NCBI GenBank assembly: GCA_020860605.1
Contig: JAJBTZ010000090.1
Span: 186,001-250,000, forward strand
DNA: 64,000 nucleotides
DNA from: Ruminococcus sp.
Lineage (GTDB): Bacteria > Bacillota > Clostridia > Oscillospirales > Ruminococcaceae
Direction: 5' to 3'
In this document: positions 43,838 to 53,541 of the stretch, one piece after another
How positions within the stretch are numbered: the first letter of the stretch is position 1
Layout of the letters: every line of letters starts with the position of its first letter
The notes under the pieces: model-generated
The model's database searches: none
The model's input: the letters and a program-made list of their open reading frames with translations, nothing else
Told to the model about the DNA's origin: nothing
Program-made: the position numbers and the translations under genes

Positions 43838-45406
43838 TCAGATCATGCTCTCTTCCCAGCAATCGGGAGGAGTGAGATTGAAGAGGGTTGCTACTGTTGG
43901 GGCGACGTTAGCGAGGCCGAAATTGCCTTCCTTGATTCTCCAGTCGTGGTCGTTATCATAGATGATAAACGGAACTGGGTTCAGGGAGTGAGCGGTTCTG
44001 ACCTGGATCTCGCCCTTCTTGTTCTTCTCGAGCATCTCATCGGCATTGCCGTGGTCAGCGGTGATGAGAACGATGATGCCGAGCTCGTCTGCAACCTTCA
44101 GGACTCTTGCAATCCCGAGGTCGACAGACTCAACACCTGTGATGGTGGCATCGAGATTGCCGGTGTGGCCGACCATGTCGCCATTAGGATAGTTGCAGCG
44201 GATGAAATCATACTTGCCACTACGCATCGCAGCGATGAGGTCATCGGTGATTTCGGCAGACTTCATCCAGGGGCGCTCGTCGAAGGAGACGTTGTCGGAA
44301 GGGATTTCCTTAAAGGTTTCGAGCTCTTCGGAGAACTTCTCCGACTTGTTGCCGTTCCAGAAGTAGGTTACGTGGCCATATTTCTGAGTCTCGGAAACAG
44401 CATACTGGCGGAGGCCATTTGCAACAAGAAGCTCAGAGAGGGTGTTCTTGATCTCTGGAGGATTAACCAAAAACTTCTCGGGAAGCTTAAGGTCGCCGTC
44501 ATACTGAAGCATTCCAGCATAGACGACATCCGGCTTCTCTCCCCTGTCGAAGGCGGTGAAGTCCTTGTTGTCAAACGCCATCGAGATTTCAAGAGCACGG
44601 TCACCTCTGAAGTTATAGAGAACAACTGAGTCACCATCTTTGATTTTTCCGACAGGCTCGCCGTTCTCAGTGATTACGAATGCAGGAAGGTCCTGATCGA
44701 TAACGCCTTCGATTTCAGCTCTGTAGGTTTCGATAGCTTCCTTGGCTGACGGGAACTGTCTGCCCTGACCGTGAACGTGGGTGTTCCAGCCAGCTTCGAC
44801 CATGCCCCAGTTTGCCTGGTATCTGTCCATGGTGATCTTCATTCTTCCACCACCGGAAGCAATCTTGGCGTCAAAAGTAGAATCGTTAAGAGAAGCAAGC
44901 AGAGTCTCAAGCTCATCAACATAGACGAGAGCTGAGGTTGCGGGAACGTCTCTTCCGTCGAGAAGGATATGGCATCTTACATGCTCAACACCGCACTCCT
45001 TAGCCTTGATAATCATCTGCTTGAGATGAGAGATGTTGGAATGAACGTTGCCATCAGAAAGAAGTCCCAGGAAGTGAAGAGTTGAATGGTGAGACTTGCA
45101 GTTATCTACGAGCTCGTTCCATGTGTCAGACTCAAACATCTTGCCGGATTCGATAGATTCGTTGACGAGCTTTGCGCCCTGAGAGTAGATCTGGCCACAA
45201 CCGAGAGCGTTGTGTCCTACTTCAGAGTTGCCCATGTCGTCGTCAGAAGGAAGTCCTACTGCGGTTCCGTGAGCCTTGAGGCGGGTGTTGGGGCGCTCTT
45301 TAAGGAGCTTGTCTAAATTAGGTGTATTAGCGAGTGTTACAGCATCTCCGAGACCAGTCTTAGAGAAGCCGACACCGTCCATAACTATGAGTACAACAGG
45401 TTTCAT
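43838..45406 (-). CDS. gpmI: 2,3-bisphosphoglycerate-independent phosphoglycerate mutase
   Basis: Manganese-dependent interconversion of 3- and 2-phosphoglycerate in glycolysis. Alkaline-phosphatase fold: VLIVMDGVGFSKTGLGDA at the start, the catalytic Ser in DMGNSEVGHNALG, and metal ligands in TADHGNADEML and CNYPNGDMVGHTGN. 522 aa, a full-length enzyme. Last gene of the glycolytic operon, 14 bases after tpiA. Confidence 0.96.
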   Translation of the reverse strand: MKPVVLIVMDGVGFSKTGLGDAVTLANTPNLDKLLKERPNTRLKAHGTAVGLPSDDDMGNSEVGHNALGCGQIYSQGAKLVNESIESGKMFESDTWNELVDNCKSHHSTLHFLGLLSDGNVHSNISHLKQMIIKAKECGVEHVRCHILLDGRDVPATSALVYVDELETLLASLNDSTFDAKIASGGGRMKITMDRYQANWGMVEAGWNTHVHGQGRQFPSAKEAIETYRAEIEGVIDQDLPAFVITENGEPVGKIKDGDSVVLYNFRGDRALEISMAFDNKDFTAFDRGEKPDVVYAGMLQYDGDLKLPEKFLVNPPEIKNTLSELLVANGLRQYAVSETQKYGHVTYFWNGNKSEKFSEELETFKEIPSDNVSFDERPWMKSAEITDDLIAAMRSGKYDFIRCNYPNGDMVGHTGNLDATITGVESVDLGIARVLKVADELGIIVLITADHGNADEMLEKNKKGEIQVRTAHSLNPVPFIIYDNDHDWRIKEGNFGLANVAPTVATLFNLTPPDCWEESMI

Positions 45407-45420
45407 TTCAGGGCCCCCTT

Positions 45421-46191
45421 TCAGCCGTTGGTTGCAGCGTTGATAATTGTTGCAAAGTCAGGAGCCTTGAGGGAAGCACCGCCGATAAGTCCACCGTCGA
45501 CATTGGTCTTCGAGAGAAGTTCAGCTGCGTTTCCAGCATTCATGGAGCCACCATACTGGATTGTGATCTTCTCGGAAACATCTTCACCATAGAGTCCAGC
45601 TAAAACATTTCTTATGAAGGCACAGACATCTTCAGCCTGATCAGCAGTTGCGGTCTTGCCGGTTCCGATAGCCCAGACAGGCTCATAAGCGATGATGCAA
45701 TTCATAAGCTCATCAGCGGAGATTCCTGCAAAATCAAGCTTGATCTGACGGGAGATGACTTCCTCAGTGATGTTAGCTTCTCTCTCCCAGAGAAGCTCGC
45801 CTACACAAACTATAGGCTTAAGGCCAGCTTCGAGGGCTGCCTTGGTTCTCTTGTTGACTGTTTCGTCGGTTTCACCGAAGTACTGTCTGCGCTCGCTGTG
45901 ACCGAGAACAACATATTCTACTCCGACTTCCTTGAGCATGTCGGCACTGATTTCACCAGTATATGCTCCAGACTTTGCAAAGTGGCAGTTCTGAGCGCCT
46001 ACCTTGATGTTGGTGCCAGCGGTGAGTCTTACTGCGGTTTCGAGGTTTGTGAACGGAACGCAGATGACGACCTCACAGCCTGCATTTTCAGCTAAAGGCT
46101 TTAAATCGGTGATGAGAGCCTCAGCCTCGGGACGAGTCTTATTCATCTTCCAGTTGCCGGCAATAACTGCACGGCGAATATCTTTTTTCAT
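45421..46191 (-). CDS. tpiA: Triosephosphate isomerase
   Basis: Interconverts dihydroxyacetone phosphate and glyceraldehyde-3-phosphate. Active-site Lys in GNWKMNKT, His in VVLGHSERRQYF, and Glu in AYEPVWAIGTGKTA; phosphate loop at GGSMNAGNA. The ATG at 46191 (MKKDIRRAVIAG) with AAAGGAT upstream is preferred over the track start; 256 aa. Confidence 0.97.
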   Translation of the reverse strand: MKKDIRRAVIAGNWKMNKTRPEAEALITDLKPLAENAGCEVVICVPFTNLETAVRLTAGTNIKVGAQNCHFAKSGAYTGEISADMLKEVGVEYVVLGHSERRQYFGETDETVNKRTKAALEAGLKPIVCVGELLWEREANITEEVISRQIKLDFAGISADELMNCIIAYEPVWAIGTGKTATADQAEDVCAFIRNVLAGLYGEDVSEKITIQYGGSMNAGNAAELLSKTNVDGGLIGGASLKAPDFATIINAATNG

Positions 46192-46261
46192 GAAATCTAT
46201 CCTTTCGTCTAACATTTGCAGAGGGAGCGGAACTCATCGCTCCGCTCCATCATAAATTTAA

Positions 46262-47485
46262 TTACTTGTCGGCGATAACGTCGATTCCAGGGAGAACCTT
46301 GCCCTCAAGGTACTCGAGTGATGCTCCGCCACCAGTGGAAATGTGGGTCATCTTGTCAGCGAAACCTAAGTTGATGACAGCAGCCGCGGAGTCGCCACCA
46401 CCGATAACGGTTGTAGCGTCGGTGTCAGCGAGAGCCTGAGCGACGGAAAGCGTTCCCTTTGCAAGAGTCGGGTTCTCGAAAACGCCCATAGGTCCGTTCC
46501 AGACAACAGTCTTTGCGGACTTAACCTCGTTAGCGAAGAGTTCAGCAGTCTTAGGACCGATATCAAGGCCCATGCAATCAGCAGGGATATTGTGAGAATC
46601 TACGACAGTGGTCTCGATTTCGCCATCGATAGGATCAGGGAAAGCCTTTGCAACAACGGTATCGATCGGGAGAAGAAGCTTCTTGCCCATAGACTGAGCC
46701 TTGTCGAGCATTTCCTTGCAGTAGGAAAGCTTCTCATCGTCAACTAAAGATGTACCGATTTCATAGCCTTCAGCCTTAAGGAAAGTATAAGCCATACCGC
46801 CACCAATGATGAGTGTATCGCACTTTTCGAGGAGGTTAGAGATAACATTGAGCTTGTCAGCAACCTTTGCGCCACCTAAGATAGCTACGAAAGGTCTTAC
46901 AGGGTTCTCAACTGCGTTGCCGAGATAGGTGATTTCCTTCTGCATGAGGTATCCAACAGCAGTTTCTTTTACGAACTTGGTGACACCTGCAGTGGAAGCA
47001 TGAGCTCTGTGAGCGGAGCCGAAAGCATCCATTACGAATACTTCGTCGTCAACGAGGTCTGCAAGCTCCTTGGAGAAGCCTTCGCCGTTCTTAGTCTCTT
47101 CGTTGCCACGGAATCTGGTGTTCTCGAGAACGACGATTTCGCCGTCCTGCATCTCAGCGACTGCCTTCTTGGCATTCTCGCCTACTACCTCGTCATCCTT
47201 GGCAAATGTAACCTTTGTGCCTTCCATAAGCTCTGCAAGTCTGTCAGCTGCGGGCTTGAGAGAGAACTTGTCCTCAGGGCCGTTCTTAGGCTTGCCGAGG
47301 TGAGAGCAAAGTACAACCTTGCCACCGTCTGCAACTAACTTCTTGATAGTAGGAAGTGCCGCTGTGATTCTGTTGTCGTTGGTGATAACTCCGTCCTTGA
47401 GCGGAACGTTGAAGTCAACTCTTACGAGAACCTTCTTACCCTTCACACTGATGTCGTCAATACTGACCTTGTTTAATCCTGCCAT
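46262..47485 (-). CDS. pgk: Phosphoglycerate kinase
   Basis: Makes ATP and 3-phosphoglycerate from 1,3-bisphosphoglycerate. N-terminal [16 protein letters not shown] and the LCSHLGKP segment bind the substrate; the C-terminal domain has [11 protein letters not shown] and the ATP loop GGGDSAAAV. 407 aa. Leads the pgk-tpiA-gpmI operon. gap and eno are not in the window. Confidence 0.97.
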   Translation of the reverse strand: MAGLNKVSIDDISVKGKKVLVRVDFNVPLKDGVITNDNRITAALPTIKKLVADGGKVVLCSHLGKPKNGPEDKFSLKPAADRLAELMEGTKVTFAKDDEVVGENAKKAVAEMQDGEIVVLENTRFRGNEETKNGEGFSKELADLVDDEVFVMDAFGSAHRAHASTAGVTKFVKETAVGYLMQKEITYLGNAVENPVRPFVAILGGAKVADKLNVISNLLEKCDTLIIGGGMAYTFLKAEGYEIGTSLVDDEKLSYCKEMLDKAQSMGKKLLLPIDTVVAKAFPDPIDGEIETTVVDSHNIPADCMGLDIGPKTAELFANEVKSAKTVVWNGPMGVFENPTLAKGTLSVAQALADTDATTVIGGGDSAAAVINLGFADKMTHISTGGGASLEYLEGKVLPGIDVIADK

Positions 47486-47547
47486 TGAATATATCTCCTT
47501 TGCTTTTAATAATACTACTTAAAGTCACAAAATTTGCGACCATAGAT

Positions 47548-47576
47548 ATTATATAAAATTTCTCCGAAAATAGCAA
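47548..47576 (-). promoter_or_regulatory. Promoter of the pgk-tpiA-gpmI operon
   Basis: Minus strand TTGCTA, 17 bases, TATAAT; about 55 bases of leader and AAAGGAG before the ATG. Confidence 0.65.
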
Positions 47577-47604
47577 TAGGTAACCCCGAATTTTTCCAAG
47601 AAAA

Positions 47605-47652
47605 ATTCCGCCGAAGGCCAATTTTTCTCCGAAACGAGCCTTCAGGCGGAAT
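47605..47652 (-). terminator. Terminator of the FtsX-type permease pair
   Basis: ATTCCGCCTGAAGGC / GCCTTCGGCGGAAT imperfect stem with TTTTTC following on the minus strand, 12 bases after the stop. Confidence 0.75.
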
Positions 47653-47664
47653 ATATTTTAGGAT

Positions 47665-50205
47665 TTATCTGTCCTCACGGAGCATTTCCATGAGGGTGTA
47701 GTGGTTAAGAGAGAGCTTCGAAGTGTAACAGATTACGAAAGCTATCGCAAACAGTGCAAAAGTCAGGACAATCGGAGCTGAGCCAGACATATATGACTTT
47801 GAGGTGATAACTACATTGCCCTCTCCTCCTCTAACAGAGCCTAAGTCACTAATAAAGTCATAGAGCCTGTAGGCTCCCCAGCCAAGAATGACTGAAGCCA
47901 GAGACCGCACAAGCGCTGTTCCCATCAGTCTCAGATTTCTCTGACGCTTGGACATTCCAAGAGCCTGGAGGATGCCATAGCGCCTTTTCTCTCGCTGGGT
48001 TTCGAGGCGGATGGTGCTCGAAAGGATTATCAATACCACAAGCGCTATGCAAGCTCCACTTACGCTGAACATGATGATCTGCTGGAGATAGCTCTGCATT
48101 GTTGTTGAGTTATATTCCCTTTCATTCTGCCAGATTTGCAAACCAGAATTCTTTACAAGAGTTGCTAATGTTTTATCGGTGGACATATACTCGGCAGTTT
48201 CGTCTGCGTAAGCATAGAGCTGTCTGAAGCCGACTGTATCGCCTGAATCATATCTTAAGTGAGACGAGCCAGAATAGTTCCAACTCCCATCTTCTGGCAA
48301 AGAATCTACAAGCTTCTGAACAGTTGCACGCGAACAGACAATTATATAGGGGTCATATATCGATTGCCTTACTGTCATATATTCATGCAGACTGCTTGAC
48401 AAGGCAGGAGTGATTTTTGCAATTTCGGCGTCAACAGTTGAAACCGCTACATTTTCCGTGACCCTGTTCCCTTCATCATCGGTGGTGACCACGTCTGACA
48501 TTGCAGACAGTGTTACCATCTCCCCTGCTTCAAGCTGCGAAGCAGAATCCATCGAAACCTCTTCGCCATCAACTAAAAGCTGAAAGTCTTCGAAGGTTAC
48601 AATCAGAATCTGGTCGCCATTCTCGAACGCTTCGAGGTCGACACCTGTCATATCAAAGAGTTCCGACCAATCCTGAGATGAGTCTATCATAAGCATGGAC
48701 ACCATTCCCTGACTTGTATTGCCAGCGGTTAAGTCTGCCACGAGGCCAGAAAAAGCTCTCACATAGTCGATTCCTGGGACTGATTCAATGTTTATTACAT
48801 CGTCTGTTGTTATATCTGTGACCTTATAACTGGCCGTTGTGATTTCAGATTCGCCATATCCAACAGAGTAGTCGCGTGAATTACTGAAGAACGAATATAT
48901 TGAAATCGGCCTCTGTAAAATAAAGGCTGTGAAAATCACAGTTCCACAGAAGGCTGTCGCCATAAGAAGGATAAGAGCTTTCTGGAATCTGGCATAAAAC
49001 CGCTTCTTTCCTACCTGCATTCCCATGGTGCCAGTCAAAGGCGTTGAGAAGGCGACCTGGATGGTTACAAATCTCACTGCGAAAATACCTAAAATCCAGG
49101 CAAGAGCAGCTATCATGAGAACTTGCATCGGAATGCTAACAACAACATTTACTGAGCCAGAGAAGACGCTTAATTTCAGAAGAAGCCAGATTCCAAATGA
49201 ACCTAAAAGCGTGCCTATGATCAGCGACGGAATGGTCAGCATCAGAGTTTCGGTAGCTATAAGAAGCCTCAGCTGCCCTTTGGTTCCGCCAAGACTGCGA
49301 AGGCGGACTATCCTTCTCACTTCCGACTGCATCTGGAGTATATAGATGACGATAACAGCTATTGTCGCAACTACAAATATAAGAGCGACATAAACTGTGT
49401 TGTAATCGGCCTCAGTTTTAGTTACTGTCACCATGGTGTTTACTTTGATGCTTTGCTCGGATGATACATCCCTAGTATCCTTCAGATAGGCGTTGACTGT
49501 TATTTTGACAGAATCAGCCTGATCGTCGGAAACTGTAAAGAAGTAGGAGGTAACCGGGGCGTCGATTTCGCCGTCGGCATTATTGTTTGCCTGAGCATAC
49601 AGCGATTCTGCATCTTCAGAGATTATAACGGCGCTATTAAGATCGACATTGGTTAGCCCCCAGATGTTGGTGTAGCTGCTGATTACGCCACAAAGTGTGA
49701 AAACCTTCTTGACCTCGACGTATTCGGTGCCTTCGTCGGTTTCGTATTCGAAGACGATTTCGAGAGGGATGAACTGATCAAGTGTGTAATCATAGCCAAG
49801 GGCTGAGAGAAGGTTTGCTTCCATTGCAATCTCTCCGCTTGATTCAGGAAGCCTGCCCTCCAGAAGAGTTGGTCCCATAGAAGTGAAATTCTCGTCAATA
49901 GTTCCGATACTGTAGCTTGTGTTACTTGTGCTAACTGTTGCATAAGAAACACTGACGCCGACTTCATCAATTCCTTCAGTACCCTCTAAAAACTCAGCAT
50001 CTCCATCATAGCCGATTGGAATCATGCCATACCAGGTGCCATAAACTTCGGAGCGATATTCCAAGTTTGTCGCTGCAATGCTTGAGGTGTAGCTTATCAT
50101 CATGACAGCGAATGCGAAAGAAATCGTTAAAATAGAAACCACTAAAAGGGTCTGACGTTTTCGCCGTCTTATTCCCTGAAAAGCCAAAGAAAATATATTC
50201 TTCAT
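47665..50205 (-). CDS. Large FtsX/MacB-type ABC permease (second of a tandem pair)
   Basis: 846 residues: an N-terminal membrane helix (TLLVVSILTISFAFAVMMISYT), a long extracellular domain (about 50-270), three helices with the FtsX motif VRRIVRLRSLGGTKGQLRLL, a second helix-domain-helix unit (about 415-700), and a last FtsX core (EKRRYGILQALGMSKRQRNL). It ends in LSLNHYTLMEMLREDR, as does its neighbour. Such permeases need a cytoplasmic ATPase; none is encoded beside it. Function unknown: candidates are antimicrobial-peptide resistance, lipoprotein handling or hydrolase control. Confidence 0.85.
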   Translation of the reverse strand: MKNIFSLAFQGIRRRKRQTLLVVSILTISFAFAVMMISYTSSIAATNLEYRSEVYGTWYGMIPIGYDGDAEFLEGTEGIDEVGVSVSYATVSTSNTSYSIGTIDENFTSMGPTLLEGRLPESSGEIAMEANLLSALGYDYTLDQFIPLEIVFEYETDEGTEYVEVKKVFTLCGVISSYTNIWGLTNVDLNSAVIISEDAESLYAQANNNADGEIDAPVTSYFFTVSDDQADSVKITVNAYLKDTRDVSSEQSIKVNTMVTVTKTEADYNTVYVALIFVVATIAVIVIYILQMQSEVRRIVRLRSLGGTKGQLRLLIATETLMLTIPSLIIGTLLGSFGIWLLLKLSVFSGSVNVVVSIPMQVLMIAALAWILGIFAVRFVTIQVAFSTPLTGTMGMQVGKKRFYARFQKALILLMATAFCGTVIFTAFILQRPISIYSFFSNSRDYSVGYGESEITTASYKVTDITTDDVINIESVPGIDYVRAFSGLVADLTAGNTSQGMVSMLMIDSSQDWSELFDMTGVDLEAFENGDQILIVTFEDFQLLVDGEEVSMDSASQLEAGEMVTLSAMSDVVTTDDEGNRVTENVAVSTVDAEIAKITPALSSSLHEYMTVRQSIYDPYIIVCSRATVQKLVDSLPEDGSWNYSGSSHLRYDSGDTVGFRQLYAYADETAEYMSTDKTLATLVKNSGLQIWQNEREYNSTTMQSYLQQIIMFSVSGACIALVVLIILSSTIRLETQREKRRYGILQALGMSKRQRNLRLMGTALVRSLASVILGWGAYRLYDFISDLGSVRGGEGNVVITSKSYMSGSAPIVLTFALFAIAFVICYTSKLSLNHYTLMEMLREDR

Positions 50206-50206
50206 A

Positions 50207-52888
50207 TTATCTGTCCTCCCTGAGCATTTCCATTAGCGTATATCTATTGAGCGAGAGCTTTGTGCCGAAGCAGATTATGAAGGTGATGATGAATACTGCT
50301 ACCAGCATAATCAGAAGCACAGGCGCTGTCAGGCCATATCCAGCAAGTGTTGCAAACATCGTCCCAAGTACGTTTATAGCGGTTGAACCAGCTAACATTG
50401 TGGGGATATTCATCACGAGGTAGTACACAAGATAGCTCACTATTGACACAGCTATCGCGACTACGCTTCTGAGAGCTGCCCTTCGGCCAAGCTCCATGTT
50501 TCGCTGCCTGCGTGACATGCCGATCGCCTGAAGTATGCCATAGCGTCTCTTTTCGCTTTCCGTTTCGAGCCTCAATGTGCTCACGAGAATCATCAGGACA
50601 ACCAAGGCTATGCAGACGCCACTTATGATGGTCATGATCAGAGATTGCTGGTAAACCTGAGCGTTGGCGTAGTTGATTTCACGGAAGTTATAGAGCTTGA
50701 AATACTTCGCATATGAGATTCCGTAAGGCGTGACAGCACCATACGTAATTTGGGAGAGAAGTTTTGTCACCGCAGTGTCCACTCCGAGCGCTTCTGCGTT
50801 CATATTGGTGAAGATGAAGCCCTGATTGTAGCCGACTTCCTGTTGTCCACGCAAAAATCTCTCGTTCTCAATCCACCACTGAGTACCATCGGGAATCTGG
50901 TCGACGATGTTTTGTAAAACGGGCAGGGCGCAGATTACATAATAGCTGTAATCCTCAAGAGAATATCTGCCGGAGCGGTCGTACTGAATAAGAGATACAA
51001 GTGTCTCACTGCTGTCTATCAGTTGTACCGCACCGATATTCACGTCGACGTTTACAAGTCCCGAACTCTCGAAAATGCTTTCATCGAGGGTTACGATACC
51101 GTGTGAGTCGTAATAATCTTCAAAATGCTCATAGTCTATGGAGATTGTAATATCTGAGTTTTCATCAGGAATGTTATGCACCGTATCATCAACAGTTACA
51201 TTAAATATCCTTGTTTCGCCGCTGACGGCATCAATAGCCTCAAACTCTTCAATATGAACTTCCTTATCGGTCGTAATCTGAACTATGACGCTCTCGCCGC
51301 TTTCATAGGCTTCTCTGTCAACTCCTGTTGTATCGACATATCTTTGCAAATCATCCCAGTCCATAGTTATCACGACCGCCGACTCTGCACTCTCTTCGTC
51401 ACCTGTGGTGACCAAGGCATAAAAGTCATTGAAGCCGACAAAATCGGTAACGCCCTCAAGCGCCAGAAACTCATCTTCATAATCGGACAAATCGGGGAAA
51501 GTGAAGTCATTTCTTATAAAAGTTCCGTCTGCCTCGCTTATGTAGTAAGACCAGAGAGAAGTCCAATAGGTATATTCTCCCACCGGTTCTGCCAGATTCA
51601 CAGTCGTAAACACTGCCGAAATACACAGAAGCGTCGCCATGAGCATGATTAAAGCACGCCTGAAGCCTACAACAACTTTATTCTTGCTTCTCTCCATACC
51701 CATTCTGCCGGTCAGCGGCGTTGCAAGAGCAACTTGGAAAGTAATCATGCGGACTAAAAGTATGCCGACTATCCAAAGCGCAAGAGCCGTCATTAGATAG
51801 TTCCACGGAATACTTACCGCCACGTCAACCGAGCCACTGTAAACACTCACGCCGAGAAGAAGCTTTATGCCCAAGAAGCCGAGCAATGTGCCAATCAAGA
51901 TCGCCGGAATTGCGAGCATAAGGGTTTCGGTCAATATGAGGAGCCGAAGCTGACCCTTGGAGCCACCAATGCTCCTGAATCGGACGATACGCTTTACCTC
52001 CACCTGCATCTGTAAGATGTAAATCATTATGACCGCGAGAATCGTGATTGCCAATATGAGCCCGAGATAGACCATATTAGTCTGAGATGCCTCTGTCTCC
52101 ATATCGACAACAGAATTAATGGTGCAGGTTCTGATAACAGTGCCTACGCGGTTCTGATAGAGATAGCTGTTTACGGCTCTTTCAACACCGCTCTCCATGC
52201 CGGATTTTACGGTGAAGAAGTAGGTTGTCTCGGTGGTGGGGCTTACGCTTCCTCCAAGATTTTCTTCCGCCTCGGCTAAAATATCTGACATAGCCTCTTC
52301 AGAGATGATTGCCGTGTTCAGCGTGGCATCGATGTCCCATAGACCCGTATATTCACTGATGACACCGACAATTCTGAAAGTCCTCTCAATGGTTGTAATG
52401 CCGTTTTCACCACTGAAAGAAAATTGCATGGTTATCGATGAGCCGGTGTTTGCGCCATAGCCGACCTCGTTCAGCGATGCTGCCTCGATGGCGATTTCAT
52501 CAATACCACTTGGCATATGTCCGCTTTCAAGCCTGATGCCCATGTCGATAAGGCTGTCATCAGCAGTGCCGATTACAACATCGCCCATCACATACTGCAT
52601 GACCATAACCGAAGCCGAACCATAATTGACACTTACGCCAACGTCTTCAACCCAGTCTTCGCCTTCGAGATACTCAAGATCGCTGTCAACGCCATCCGTG
52701 ATGGCACCATACCACGAGCCATATGTATCAAGCCTCAGCTGTGAATTGGTCTCAGCGACACTGGTGGTGTAGCTCAGAAGAATTATTGCGAATGTGAATG
52801 ACACAAGAAGAACAAAGAAGATTAAAAGCGACTGACGCCGTCTTCTTTTGATTCCTTGGAATGCGAGTGAGAATATGGTTTTGAACAT
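50207..52888 (-). CDS. Large FtsX/MacB-type ABC permease (first of a tandem pair)
   Basis: 893 residues from the ATG at 52888 (AGGAGG 7 bases before; the track start at 52951 coincides with the promoter -35). Same architecture as the neighbour: N-terminal helix (LIFFVLLVSFTFAIILLSYT), extracellular domain, VKRIVRFRSIGGSKGQLRLLI core, a second extracellular domain of about 290 residues with much Asp/Glu, and the final EKRRYGILQAIGMSRRQRNM core. The two share clear sequence over the core segments, so they are tandem duplicates and probably heterodimer partners. One base separates the stop from the next start, and the SD of the second gene lies inside the last codons of this one. Confidence 0.85.
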   Translation of the reverse strand: MFKTIFSLAFQGIKRRRRQSLLIFFVLLVSFTFAIILLSYTTSVAETNSQLRLDTYGSWYGAITDGVDSDLEYLEGEDWVEDVGVSVNYGSASVMVMQYVMGDVVIGTADDSLIDMGIRLESGHMPSGIDEIAIEAASLNEVGYGANTGSSITMQFSFSGENGITTIERTFRIVGVISEYTGLWDIDATLNTAIISEEAMSDILAEAEENLGGSVSPTTETTYFFTVKSGMESGVERAVNSYLYQNRVGTVIRTCTINSVVDMETEASQTNMVYLGLILAITILAVIMIYILQMQVEVKRIVRFRSIGGSKGQLRLLILTETLMLAIPAILIGTLLGFLGIKLLLGVSVYSGSVDVAVSIPWNYLMTALALWIVGILLVRMITFQVALATPLTGRMGMERSKNKVVVGFRRALIMLMATLLCISAVFTTVNLAEPVGEYTYWTSLWSYYISEADGTFIRNDFTFPDLSDYEDEFLALEGVTDFVGFNDFYALVTTGDEESAESAVVITMDWDDLQRYVDTTGVDREAYESGESVIVQITTDKEVHIEEFEAIDAVSGETRIFNVTVDDTVHNIPDENSDITISIDYEHFEDYYDSHGIVTLDESIFESSGLVNVDVNIGAVQLIDSSETLVSLIQYDRSGRYSLEDYSYYVICALPVLQNIVDQIPDGTQWWIENERFLRGQQEVGYNQGFIFTNMNAEALGVDTAVTKLLSQITYGAVTPYGISYAKYFKLYNFREINYANAQVYQQSLIMTIISGVCIALVVLMILVSTLRLETESEKRRYGILQAIGMSRRQRNMELGRRAALRSVVAIAVSIVSYLVYYLVMNIPTMLAGSTAINVLGTMFATLAGYGLTAPVLLIMLVAVFIITFIICFGTKLSLNRYTLMEMLREDR

Positions 52889-52922
52889 GCTTGTTCCTCC
52901 TTCTTTTCTTTCAACTAATTGA

Positions 52923-52951
52923 AGTATAGCATAATTTACATAAATTGTCAA
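52923..52951 (-). promoter_or_regulatory. Consensus sigma-A promoter of the FtsX-type permease operon
   Basis: Minus strand TTGACA, 17 bases, TATACT; transcription start expected near 52916, AGGAGG downstream. Confidence 0.82.
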
Positions 52952-53000
52952 GGCAATCTGACAATTTTTTTCATTTATTTCAGGCGGATTACTTCACAAA

Positions 53001-53026
53001 CAAAAAAGCCCGACTTTGCGGGCTTT
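53001..53026 (-). terminator. Terminator after trmL
   Basis: AAAGCCCG / CGGGCTTT 8-bp stem followed by TTTTGTTTG on the minus strand, 11 bases after the trmL stop. Confidence 0.8.
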
Positions 53027-53037
53027 TGGATTAGTTG

Positions 53038-53532
53038 TTACCAAGTGAATCTTGTTAGCTTTCCTTCCCTCGTAAGGTCGGGATAATCCCACTGGCGGAG
53101 GATTTCGTAGGTCGCTATTGCTACGCTGTTTGAAAGATTGAGGCTCCGAAGGTCTGGCCGCATCGGGATTCTCACACAGGTGTCGGGATTGTCGTGGAGG
53201 AGTTCCTCCGGGAGTCCTCTGTCTTCCCTGCCAAAAAGAATATAGCAGTTGTCTTCATAGCTTACATCGCTGTGGACGTGTCTGCCTTTGGTGGTGAAGT
53301 AGTAGTACTTTCCGCCTTGGGTTTTCTCAAAGAATTCCTGAAGATTATCATAGTAGGTGATGTCGAGCTTGTCCCAGTAGTCGAGGCCAGCACGTTTAAG
53401 ATGCTTGTCGTCGACTTCAAAGCCGAGAGGCTTGACAAGATGAAGTTTAGCACCAGTGACGGCACAGGTACGAGAAATATTCCCAGTGTTCTGGGGAATC
53501 TGAGGCTCGACTAAAACGATATTAAGGTTCAT
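53038..53532 (-). CDS. trmL: tRNA (cytidine/uridine-34 2'-O)-methyltransferase TrmL
   Basis: SPOUT-fold enzyme methylating the wobble nucleotide of tRNA-Leu. NIVLVEPQIPQNTGNISRTC at the start, FGREDRGLPEELL, and the trefoil knot signature RSLNLSNSVAIATYE are present. 164 aa, exact family length. Follows pdxK by 9 bases on the same strand. Confidence 0.95.
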   Translation of the reverse strand: MNLNIVLVEPQIPQNTGNISRTCAVTGAKLHLVKPLGFEVDDKHLKRAGLDYWDKLDITYYDNLQEFFEKTQGGKYYYFTTKGRHVHSDVSYEDNCYILFGREDRGLPEELLHDNPDTCVRIPMRPDLRSLNLSNSVAIATYEILRQWDYPDLTREGKLTRFTW

Positions 53533-53541
53533 ATTGCCTCC

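Noticed and set aside
43946-44629. 227-codon plus-strand ORF antisense to gpmI
   Set aside because: Shadow of a well-identified gene; repetitive Val/Asp/Glu antisense composition and no family resemblance.
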